64,000 bases of DNA from Streptomyces sp. TRM68367 (lineage in GTDB: Bacteria > Actinomycetota > Actinomycetes > Streptomycetales > Streptomycetaceae): positions 18,736-82,735 of the forward strand of contig NZ_JACTVI010000032.1 of assembly GCF_014495685.1 (NCBI RefSeq). The letters are read 5' to 3'. Both the position numbers and the translations under genes were made by a program. Every line of letters starts with the position of its first letter. The first letter of the stretch is position 1. The notes under the pieces were generated by a model, which was not told the origin of the DNA, made no database searches, and saw only the letters and a list, made by a program, of their open reading frames with translations. Shown one piece after another: positions 53,594-64,000 of the stretch.

Positions 53594-55042
53594 TCAGTTC
53601 TGCCGCTGCAGTACGACGTAGCCGTTGGTTTCGCCCATGATCGTGTACTTGGCGTTCGGGTGGAGCTGGTGGGCGTAGCCGACCGGGTCTCCGTAGTTTC
53701 CGCCGACGTTGTTCAGGGCGATGAACTGTGGGTTGATCCCTTGCGTGTTGGTGATCCAGAAGACCCGGCAGCGCGAGGTGAGGCGGTTGATCGCGCCGAT
53801 GTCGGACTCCACGGTCGCCCCGTCCGGAATCCGCGCGAGCAGCCCTTCCACGGCCTTCACCGGGGCCGGTTTGCGGTAGATGTCGGATGACTCGGCCAGC
53901 TGGGCGAGCGGCAGCGAGGTCGTCAGGGCGAGCGCGGCCGCGAGCACGGCGGCGGGCAGGTGGACGGTGTACGAACGCAGCCAGGGCCGTTGACTGTTGC
54001 TGGTGCGGGCGAGCGCGTCGGCGAGGGCCAGCATGACGACCGGCATGAGGACCGCGCTGTAGTGCCAGTCGGTGCCCCAGTAGTGCGGGTCGGAGGACAC
54101 GAAGCGCCAGCCGAGGGTCGGCACGGCGACCAGGAGCAGCGGGGAGCGCAGGGCGAGCAGGCCGGTGGTGGGGATCAGCAGCCAGGCGAGGGTGCGGAGC
54201 TTGGTGTCGATGCCGTCGAAGGGGCCGCCGCCCGTACCGCTCACCTTGTTCCAGTAGTCGTAGGCGCCGGTGCTGTTGAAGGCCGGTATGACGACGGTGA
54301 GGGTGATCGCCGTGGCCAGGACGCCGAAGACGGCGACGCCGAGCGCGTACCAGAACGTCCGCTGCGAGGAGCGCCGGGTGTGCCGGGTGCGCCATGCGAC
54401 GACCGCGGCGATCGCGGCGGCCGTCGCGCCCAGGTCCTCCTTCACCAGCACCAGCGGCAGGGCCCACAGCAGGGCGGCGCGCCAGCGCTCCGCGAGGATC
54501 GCTTCCAGGGCGAAGGCGATCAGCGGGAGCGCGAAGCAGATCTCGTGGAAGTCGAAGTCGACGGCGCGTTGGAGGCCCCAGGACAGTCCGTAGGCGATGC
54601 CGAGCGCGAGGCCGCGGTGGCGCCCGAGCAGCCGGGCGGCGGCGCGGGTGACCGGTACGGCGGACAGGGCGAACAGGGCGGCCTGGGCCAGCAGGAGGGT
54701 GACCGGTGAGGGGAAGACGCGGTACAGCGGGGCCAGCAGGGCGGTGACCGGGCTGAAGTGGTCGCCGAGGATGTTGAAGCCGGGGCCCTTCAGGTCGGCC
54801 ACCGGGGTCTGGAAGTGGGCATAGGCTCGGATGACCTGCTCGAAGATGCCGAGGTCCCAGGAGCGGCTGGCCATGTGCCGGTAGCGGCCGACGGAGACGA
54901 TCGCGTACGCCACGAACAGAACGACCGCGAGTAGCCACGGATCCCGACGCGCGGCGGGCCGACGCCGGTCACCGGAGGATTCGGTGACCGGCGCCGGTAT
55001 GTGCGGGCTCGGGTGCGTCGCCGACGGGGCGGAAGTGGGCAT
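53594..55042 (-). CDS. DUF2079 multi-spanning membrane protein
   Basis: The 482-residue protein has about ten hydrophobic segments (WLLAVVLFVAYAIVSVGRYR first) and the DUF2079 hallmarks SWDLGIFEQVIRAYAHFQTP and GDHFSPVTALLAPLYR. The last ~100 residues form an extracytoplasmic domain (GATVESDIGAINRLTSRC ... GYVVLQRQN). The family resembles glycosyltransferase-C-type membrane enzymes, but its reaction is not known to me. Confidence 0.85.
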   Translation of the reverse strand: MPTSAPSATHPSPHIPAPVTESSGDRRRPAARRDPWLLAVVLFVAYAIVSVGRYRHMASRSWDLGIFEQVIRAYAHFQTPVADLKGPGFNILGDHFSPVTALLAPLYRVFPSPVTLLLAQAALFALSAVPVTRAAARLLGRHRGLALGIAYGLSWGLQRAVDFDFHEICFALPLIAFALEAILAERWRAALLWALPLVLVKEDLGATAAAIAAVVAWRTRHTRRSSQRTFWYALGVAVFGVLATAITLTVVIPAFNSTGAYDYWNKVSGTGGGPFDGIDTKLRTLAWLLIPTTGLLALRSPLLLVAVPTLGWRFVSSDPHYWGTDWHYSAVLMPVVMLALADALARTSNSQRPWLRSYTVHLPAAVLAAALALTTSLPLAQLAESSDIYRKPAPVKAVEGLLARIPDGATVESDIGAINRLTSRCRVFWITNTQGINPQFIALNNVGGNYGDPVGYAHQLHPNAKYTIMGETNGYVVLQRQN

Positions 55043-55084
55043 GGGAGGACCTTACGTGGGGGTGCGGGGCGGCGGGTGTAGGTG

Positions 55085-55615
55085 GGTGGGGGATGTGATG
55101 TACGCCTGCGGGGCGTGTGCGCCGGTGGGTGGGTGCGGTTGTGTTGTATGCCTGCGGCGGCCTGCGCGGATGGGGTGGGGGTGCGCGTAGCGCCTGCGGT
55201 GGTGTTGTGGGTCGGGGCCGCGCCGGGGGTGTCCGTCCTCGGTCCGGCGATGTGGTCGGCTACGGGAGCTGCCGTCCGTTGACGCCGGCCGCTGCGGGCG
55301 GCCCCCCGACACGTCCCCTGCCCGCCGTCGGCGACTGCGGGCGCGTGGGCGTACGCGTGGCAGGCGCTTCTCGGCGCCGGTCGGCATCTCTCAGCCCGTC
55401 CGGCGTTTGAGGACGAGGCCGTTCAGGCCGAAGTAGCTGCGGGCACGCGCAGTCGTCGTAGCTGCGGGCATGCGTGCCTCTGCCAGTGCAAGGACCCCTT
55501 GAGAGCCTGGGAGGTACCCCCAGGGCGGCACGGGTGGGCGCAAGCGGCACCCCGGCAGCGCGGTGAGCGCACCCACCCCCGGCCCGCACCAGCGCCGGGT
55601 GCCTGGAAGGCAAAC
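55085..55615. repeat. Dispersed intergenic repeat, long copy in a gene-free gap
   Basis: The segment 55134-55345 closely matches 7319-7530. A further block at 55534-55610 (GGGTGGGCGCAAGCGGCACC, CCAGCGCCGGGTGCCTGG) resembles 430-500. Between them is unrelated sequence, so the copy looks interrupted. The whole 700-base gap between the DUF2079 gene and mfd carries no gene I can support. Confidence 0.65.
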
Positions 55616-55746
55616 CCGCGCCCCGTGAACGCCGGACCATACCGGCCGTCGGCCGCTCCCCCGGAGGGCGTCGTACGCTGGAGACCCCCGGCCCGCAGCG
55701 CGCGTCGGGCTCTTCGTGTTGTCTAGCCGGACGGAACGCCCCCTCC

Positions 55747-59280
<3,534 letters not shown>

Positions 59281-59358
59281 GGGGCGTAACCCCGGTGCCT
59301 AAACCACCGTGCGTAAACCTCCGTGTGTGAACCCCCGTGCGAGGGAGGGAGACGTGCG

Positions 59359-59496
59359 TCAGGCCACGGAGCGGGGGGCTTCTGCGCGCGCGGTGGCCTC
59401 GCGCAGTGTCGCCGCCAGCCGGTCGCGGACCGCGACCTGTGCGGCGATCCGTGCGTCCAGCACGGCCAGGCGTTCGGCGGCCACCCTGAGCGCAGG
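59359..59496 (-). pseudogene. C-terminal scrap of a MerR-type regulator
   Basis: Just beyond the TetR stop the minus strand reads AAERLAVLDARIAAQVAVRD and RLAATLREATARAEA to a stop at 59359. This is a coiled coil like the dimerisation tail of MerR proteins. No DNA-binding domain precedes it. It abuts the TetR gene within four bases, as if a deletion joined the two. Confidence 0.45.
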
Positions 59497-59499
59497 CGG

Positions 59500-60426
59500 C
59501 TACTCGGCGGAGCGGAACAGCATGGACGCCAGGGTGCGGAACACCTCCTCTGGGTCCTGGTCGCCGACCGGGCCGTCCAGGTTGTGGCCGAGGAGCAGCG
59601 TGGCGAAGCCGTGGGCCAGGGACCAGGCGGCGACGCCGGCGAGGCGGGCGTCGGCGCCGCGGTTCTCGGGCGGTACGGCGGTGACGGCCTCGCGCAGGGC
59701 GCTCCCCGCCAGGGCGCGGGCCGTGGTCAGTTCGAGGTCGCCGGCGCGCAGCAGGCCGGGCGCGAACATGACCTGGAAGTGCGCCGGGTGTTCGCGTGCG
59801 AAACGGACGTAGCGGACTCCCGCGTCCTTCAGGTCCGCCGCCTGCCCGATCGCCTCGGCGAGCAGCCCGAACCCCTCGGCCGCGATCGCCGTGAGCAGCC
59901 CGGTCCGGTCCTTGAAGTGGTGGGCCGGCGCAGCGTGCGAGACACCGGCGCGGCGGGCGAGGTCCCGCAGGCTCAGCGCGGAGGGCCCGTCGGCGGCGAT
60001 GACGTCGAGGGCGGCGGCGAGGATCGCGCGGCGCAGGTCGCCGTGGTGATACGGGCGGCGCCGCGGGTGCGCGGCCGAGCTGCCGGCTCTCGCGGCTCCC
60101 TTGGTCCCCGTGCTGTCGGCTTCCCTGACTTCGGCGTTCTCGGCCGACGTGGCCGCAGCGCTCCCCGCGCCGGCGCCCCCGGTCCTCGCGCCCTCGGTCC
60201 TCGCGCCCTCGCCCGTCGCCGGTCCGGCCTTCGTCTTACGGGGCGTCGCGTCATCGGTCGGCGCGCTTCCGGGCTTGGCGTCATCGGTCGGCGCGCTTCC
60301 GGGCTTGGCGTCATCGGTCGTCGCGTTCCCGGGCTCGGCGTTCGCGGCCATCGCCGATTCGGCCTGCGCGTTCCTGGCCGACGCGTTCTCGATCGTCCCG
60401 TTCTCGGTCGTCCTGGCGGAGCTCAT
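59500..60426 (-). CDS. TetR-family regulator with a repeat-rich N-terminal extension
   Basis: Residues ~122-308 are a normal TetR protein: YHHGDLRRAILAAALDVIAA, LSLRDLARRAGVSHAAPAHH with FKDRTGLLTA, and a WHG-type effector domain (YVRFAREHPAHFQVMFAPGL). The first ~120 residues are low-complexity (Ala, Thr, Gly, Asp) and contain DDAKPGSAPT repeats that mirror a 30-base DNA repeat. A start inside the frame, closer to the HTH, may be the real one. It is divergent from the SCO6745-like gene and probably controls it. Confidence 0.82.
   Translation of the reverse strand: MSSARTTENGTIENASARNAQAESAMAANAEPGNATTDDAKPGSAPTDDAKPGSAPTDDATPRKTKAGPATGEGARTEGARTGGAGAGSAAATSAENAEVREADSTGTKGAARAGSSAAHPRRRPYHHGDLRRAILAAALDVIAADGPSALSLRDLARRAGVSHAAPAHHFKDRTGLLTAIAAEGFGLLAEAIGQAADLKDAGVRYVRFAREHPAHFQVMFAPGLLRAGDLELTTARALAGSALREAVTAVPPENRGADARLAGVAAWSLAHGFATLLLGHNLDGPVGDQDPEEVFRTLASMLFRSAE
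60248..60337. repeat. Three tandem 30-base units inside the TetR gene
   Basis: Units at 60248, 60278 and 60308 share GCGTCATCGGTCGGCGCGCT and the rest of a 30-base sequence; the third is diverged. The period is a multiple of three, so the copies encode repeated DDAKPGSAPT. Confidence 0.85.
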
Positions 60427-60532
60427 GCTCGCAGAGTACGCCGAATCTAGGCATTGACAAGTTCAAGGTGGCTCAGGCAATCTAGTCAGTGTCAAGTTAT
60501 GGCAGCGGTCGAAGGCGACAAGGGGGTCGGTC
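60427..60532. promoter_or_regulatory. Divergent promoter region with inverted TTGACAAGTTCAA-like elements
   Basis: This short AT-rich gap contains TTGACAAGTTCAA (near 60454) and GTGTCAAGTTAT (near 60490). The first is roughly palindromic and could be the TetR operator. It controls both the TetR gene and the SCO6745-like gene. Confidence 0.5.
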
Positions 60533-61447
60533 ATGGCGGAGTGCATCGGCGGGACCAGTGGGGCGGTCGCCCGGCAGGACGGTGGCGTGGAGCTGAGTCG
60601 CGTGCGGCAGATGTGGCACCTGCTGGAGCCGCTGCACGCGGTGCTGTACTACGCGCCGGAGGCGTTCGAGGAGGCCGCCGCGCTCGGATACGGGACGCAG
60701 GCTCGCTGGCCCAGCTACTTCCCGTACCGCGCCGCCCCGCTGGGCGCGGTCGGCGCGGAGCAGGTGACCTCGGCCTTCTACAGCTTCAGCCCGCGCATGG
60801 TCGCCGAGCACATCGGTCCGGCATGGAGGGTCGCGAGCCCGGAAGCGGTGCTGGCGGCGCGGACGCGGGCGATCGACCGGGCGTACCGCGCGATATTCGG
60901 CGACCGTGTGGACAGTCCCGAGTTCGCCGAAGCGGCCGCACTCACCCGGCGCGCCGCCGAGGCGGCGCACACGGCAGGGCGCCCGCTCGCCGCCGCCAAC
61001 GCCGCGCTGGACTGGCCGCAGGCCCCGCACCTGCAGTTGTGGCATGCGGCGACGATCCTCCGCGAGCACCGCGGCGACGGCCACCTCGCCGCCCTCCTTG
61101 TGGCGGGCCTCGACCCGGCGGAGGCGCTCGTCTCCTTCGCCGCGATAGGCGCCGCGTCCGTCGAGCGCTTCGAGAGCCGTGGCTGGAGCCCGCGTGAATG
61201 GGCCGACGCCCGCGACCGCCTGGGCGCCCGCGGCCTGCTCGACGAGGGCGGTACGGTCACGGAGGCGGGCCGCGACCTGCGCCACCGCGTCGAGCAGGAC
61301 ACCGACCGTCTTGCCGCCGGCCCCTGGCAGTCGCTGGGCCCGCAGGCCGTCGGCCACCTCGCCGACCTGCTCGGCGAGTTCTGGGTCGCGGTGCTCGGCT
61401 CGGGCCTGCTGCCCTCGGAGACGACGCTGGGGATAGGCAAAGTCTGA
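60533..61447 (+). CDS. SalK / SCO6745-like protein
   Basis: The 304-residue protein matches the SCO6745 family: RQMWHLLEPLHAVLYYAPEA, RWPSYFPYRAAPLGAVGAEQ, FYSFSPRMVAEHIGPAWRVA and DRLAAGPWQSLGPQAVGHLA. These Streptomyces proteins have been linked to secondary-metabolite modification, but the reaction is not established. It is divergent from a TetR regulator. The ATG lies ~100 bases after the regulator's start. Confidence 0.8.
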   Translation: MAECIGGTSGAVARQDGGVELSRVRQMWHLLEPLHAVLYYAPEAFEEAAALGYGTQARWPSYFPYRAAPLGAVGAEQVTSAFYSFSPRMVAEHIGPAWRVASPEAVLAARTRAIDRAYRAIFGDRVDSPEFAEAAALTRRAAEAAHTAGRPLAAANAALDWPQAPHLQLWHAATILREHRGDGHLAALLVAGLDPAEALVSFAAIGAASVERFESRGWSPREWADARDRLGARGLLDEGGTVTEAGRDLRHRVEQDTDRLAAGPWQSLGPQAVGHLADLLGEFWVAVLGSGLLPSETTLGIGKV

Positions 61448-61512
61448 GACGAGCGCGGCGCGGATCTCAGACCAGCACGGCCCGGGTCTGAGACCGGCAC
61501 GGCCCGGCTCCC
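61446..61512. repeat. Imperfect direct repeats after the SCO6745-like gene
   Basis: A unit like TCTGAGACCGGCACGGCCCGG appears two to three times with substitutions, directly after the stop. Confidence 0.55.
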
Positions 61513-61760
61513 GTCCCGCGAGCCCCGCCTCGCAAGCAAGTCGTACGACCCCTGTGGCGCGCGAAGCCGCCCGCGGGATGCGGCTCACCGCGGACGGCCT
61601 CTCATTTCAGGGTGGTTCAGTGCGCACCCGAGCCGGGCGGCGACGGCATCTCGGCGGTGAGCCGGTGAGGCGGGCTGCCCGCCCGATGTCGGCTCCCTGT
61701 CGATGCCGCGCCTGTGCCGTGCCCGTCGTCGGGTTCCATGTCCTCCGTGAGTCTCCGGCC
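61448..61760. other. Gene-free gap
   Basis: Apart from the repeats at the left end I see no gene or clear terminator. Confidence 0.4.
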
Positions 61761-61940
61761 TTACGGCTGTTCGGGCCTGTCGCGGTCCACGCCGAACGCG
61801 CCCTCAGCCTTCTGCTGTCCGGTGTCGACCTGGTCCTCGTACTTGCCGCCCGTCTTCTCGTTGATCGTCTTCTCCGTGGTGCCGGACGCCTCCTTGGCCT
61901 TGTTCTGACCCCGGTTCTTGAACTTGTCGAAGATGCCCAT
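61761..61940 (-). CDS. Small Rv0909/MT0933-type antitoxin-like protein
   Basis: The 59-residue protein reads MGIFDKFKNRGQNKAKEAS and EKTINEKTGGKYEDQVDTGQ. This is the pattern of the MT0933/Rv0909 antitoxin family, also related to CsbD-like stress proteins. An AAGGAG ribosome-binding site precedes the ATG. No toxin-like gene adjoins it, so the antitoxin role is doubtful; a small stress protein is equally possible. Confidence 0.7.
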   Translation of the reverse strand: MGIFDKFKNRGQNKAKEASGTTEKTINEKTGGKYEDQVDTGQQKAEGAFGVDRDRPEQP

Positions 61941-62132
61941 CCAGAACTCCTTCCGGAGGTGACTCAGAACCGACGATACGCCCGACTTATTCCCGATGCC
62001 CCTTGAGGTCCGCTGTGGTCTGGACCTCTCGCTCGCTACGGTGGACCAGGCACAACCCGCCCGTGCGGAGGCGGATCCGGAGTAAAGGGAGAGGCGCACC
62101 GTGATGCGTCTGAGGGGCGGGGAGAGAAGGGC

Positions 62133-62939
62133 ATGAGGCACAACGGAGCAGGGAACACGCGTGTCTTCCGCACGGCGACGGCGTTGGCAGCCGCCGTGCT
62201 TCTCGTCTCGGGATGCAAGGGGCTCGACGAAGGCGACTCCTCCGCGGGATCAGGGCCGGCGGCGCCCGACTCCTCCGCGGGCTCCGGGCCGGCCGCGCCG
62301 GACGGACGGGCAGTCAGCCCGCTGAAGAATCCGGACGGTACGAAGCCGGGGCTCGCGCCCGTGACGACGGACGCGGACAAGGCAGCGGCCCGCAAGCTCA
62401 TCGAGGAGTTGGCCACGAAGGGGCGAGGGCCCAAGACGGGCTACGGCCGGGACGAGTTCGGCTACGCGTGGATGGACACGGCGGACGGTGTGCCGCTCGC
62501 GAGGAACGGATGCGACACCCGAAATGATCTCCTGCGCCGTGATGGCCGGAACCTCCGTTACCGAGCCGGCTCCGACTGCGTGGTTGTCGCCATGACACTG
62601 CACGACCCGTACACCGGCACGACCATCGACTGGCGCAAGCAGAAAGCCACCGAAGTGCAGATAGATCACATGGTGCCGTTGTCCTACAGCTGGCAGATGG
62701 GTTCGTCGCGCTGGCCGGAGAGCAAACGCGAGCAACTCGCCAACGACGTGCTCAATCTGGTCCCGGTCGAGGGACGGGCCAACTCGGCCAAGGGCGATTC
62801 GGGACCTGCGTCCTGGCTGCCGCCCAACAAACGGATCAGGTGCGCCTACGCGGTCCGGTTCGCCCAGGTCGCCATCAAGTACGAGATGCCGGTGACGGCA
62901 CCGGACAAGCAGATGATGCTGCGCCAGTGCGCCGGTTGA
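62133..62939 (+). CDS. Secreted lipoprotein with an HNH nuclease domain
   Basis: The 268-residue product starts with a lipoprotein signal (FRTATALAAAVLLVSGC), so it is tethered outside the membrane. A short Ser/Gly/Ala/Pro linker contains a duplicated 11-residue unit (SSAGSGPAAPD). The catalytic region has EVQIDHMVPLSYSWQMGSS and NDVLNLVPVEGRANSAKGDS, the H-N-H pattern of DUF1524/GmrSD-type nucleases, with Cys pairs. Probably a nutritional or defensive extracellular nuclease. Confidence 0.85.
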   Translation: MRHNGAGNTRVFRTATALAAAVLLVSGCKGLDEGDSSAGSGPAAPDSSAGSGPAAPDGRAVSPLKNPDGTKPGLAPVTTDADKAAARKLIEELATKGRGPKTGYGRDEFGYAWMDTADGVPLARNGCDTRNDLLRRDGRNLRYRAGSDCVVVAMTLHDPYTGTTIDWRKQKATEVQIDHMVPLSYSWQMGSSRWPESKREQLANDVLNLVPVEGRANSAKGDSGPASWLPPNKRIRCAYAVRFAQVAIKYEMPVTAPDKQMMLRQCAG

Positions 62940-62949
62940 CGAGCAGTCA

Positions 62950-63178
62950 GGCCAGTCTCAGCGAGGGCGGATCGGCTGTACTCGACGAGCCGCTGCCCCC
63001 GGTGGAGCTCGCCCGCCGCCTCAGGGGCACCCCCGCGCCGTCTCCCGGCACCTGCGCGCACTGCGCCACCGGCCTGGTCGCCCGGGCACGCCACGGACGA
63101 CAGGTCCTGTACCGCCGCAGCTCCCTCGGCGACCACCTCATGACCGGTGTCGGCGCCACCGGTCGAGCCCGTGCGTAA
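62950..63178 (+). pseudogene. ArsR-type regulator fragment with two frame changes
   Basis: The plus strand reads EPLPPVELARRLRGTP in one frame, AVSRHLRALR in a second, then ATGLVARARHGRQVLYRRSS and LGDHL in the first. Together they match the end of an ArsR winged helix. Only this C-terminal piece exists. Confidence 0.6.
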
Positions 63179-63218
63179 TCCGGTACCGGGTTCTGCTGCC
63201 AACGCCCACGGTGACCGC

Positions 63219-63926
63219 ATGGAGTTGAAGGTAGCGAGCCTCGCCGAGCAGCCCGCAATGGCGGAGCAGGTTCGTGAAATGGCCGACACCTGGCCGGGGT
63301 TCGTGCTGGAAGATCTCGTGGGCGCCGGCCACTTCCCCCGGATCGCCGTCGAGTTCGCCCAGTACGTGCTGTTCGCGCAGGACGAGCGGGGCGAGATCGT
63401 CGCGAGCGCCCACAGCGTGCCGTTCGCTCTCGGATCCGAGGGCCGTGGTGAACTACCCGCCCGCGGCTGGGACGAGGTACTCGTGTGGGCCTTCGCCGAC
63501 CTGCGCCGCGGCGTGAGCCCCGACACCGTCAGCGCCATCTCGGTGTCCGTCGCCCCACGCGCCCAGGGCCGCGGCCTGTCCGCCCTGATGCTCTCCGCGA
63601 TGCGTGACAACGCCCGCGCGCACGGCTTCCGCGAGGTCGTCGCCCCCGTCCGCCCCAGCGCCGAGCACCTCGAACCGCGCACCCCCATCGAGGAGTACGC
63701 CCACCGCATGCGCCCGACGGCCTGCCGCACGACCCGTGGCTGCGGGTCCACGCCCGGGACGGCGCCGTCATCGACGCCATCGCACCCGCCTCCATGACCG
63801 TCGCCGCCTCCCTGGAGGAGTGGCGCCGCTGGACCGGACTGCCCTTCGACACCGAGGACGAGATCGAGGTGTCGCAGGCGCTGGTGCCGGTGCGAACCGC
63901 AGCGCGGATACGCGGTCTACCTCTGA
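63219..63926 (+). pseudogene. GNAT acetyltransferase broken by frameshifts
   Basis: From ATG 63219 the frame encodes a GNAT protein (VLEDLVGAGHFPRIAVEFAQ, the CoA motif VAPRAQGRGLSALMLSAM and FREVVAPVRPSAEHLEPRTP). Near 63708 the sense moves to another frame (DGLPHDPWLRVHARDGAVID ... SLEEWRRWTGLPFDTED), and near 63895 to a third ending GYAVYL. Each part matches the same Streptomyces GNAT subfamily, so one gene has been shifted at least twice, either in nature or by sequencing error. Confidence 0.7.
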
Positions 63927-64000
63927 TCTTGCGCAGTGCGCCGCCCTTCAGGGCGGTGGTGAAGCGCATCTCAAGACTGCTCTGACCCGTACCAGGGGCA

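Overview
The window is very GC-rich and has codon use dominated by G/C in the third position, frequent GTG starts and ATGA/GTGA overlaps. It carries LuxR-type regulators, SUKH proteins, MacB-type exporters and a sortase-E-type LAETG protein. All of this points to a Streptomyces chromosome, probably the core. Several blocks follow a gene order I remember from S. coelicolor (rpf-ksgA-ispE; galT-galE-galK; tamR/tam; desaturase-TetR; ppc; pth-rplY-prs-glmU-tRNA-Gln; mfd); that comparison is from memory and was not run as a search.

Layout. 1-7.3 kb is core: an Rpf lytic-transglycosylase tail, rsmA, ispE, a Tat-exported peptidoglycan amidase, an ABC-F ATPase, an apparently deleted proline-rich membrane protein and a LuxR regulator with an altered receiver. 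7.6-11.7 kb holds the galTEK operon, divergent from a wrecked sodium:solute symporter. 11.7-23.8 kb looks like an accessory insertion: decayed secreted-protein genes, a broken NucA/NucB-type nuclease, a SMI1/KNR4 immunity-like protein, a DadA-type oxidoreductase, IS630 and IS5 transposase remnants around a complete four-gene trehalose/maltose-type ABC importer, and a PIN toxin-antitoxin pair. 24-32 kb is core again: GNAT, LuxR regulator, tamR/tam, CsbD, desaturase with its TetR regulator, and ppc. 32-38.8 kb has a LAETG surface protein, pth, rplY, prs, glmU, a tRNA-Gln and a homing-endonuclease-like gene next to it.

38.9-46.2 kb contains an orphan histidine kinase and then the most unusual locus: a SUKH-3 protein and a YwqJ-type deaminase on the minus strand, divergent from a WHH nuclease fused to a SUKH domain and a very long YrhB-like / proline-repeat / deaminase / SUKH-4 protein. 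These are toxin and immunity families of polymorphic toxin systems, but with toxin and immunity joined in one chain and no visible secretion signal.

46.2-64 kb has a DivIVA-like coiled-coil protein, a MacB/FtsX-type ABC exporter, a DUF2079 membrane protein, mfd, a TetR regulator divergent from a SalK/SCO6745-like protein, a small antitoxin-like protein and a secreted HNH nuclease. Several genes here are frameshifted or internally deleted.

A theme of the whole window is gene damage of two kinds. Four genes keep both ends but have lost their middles (5752-6321, 7622-8280, 46302-46622, 48907-49664). A further group carries single-base frameshifts or survives only as fragments. Either the strain is shedding genes or the assembly has local errors; raw reads would separate the two.
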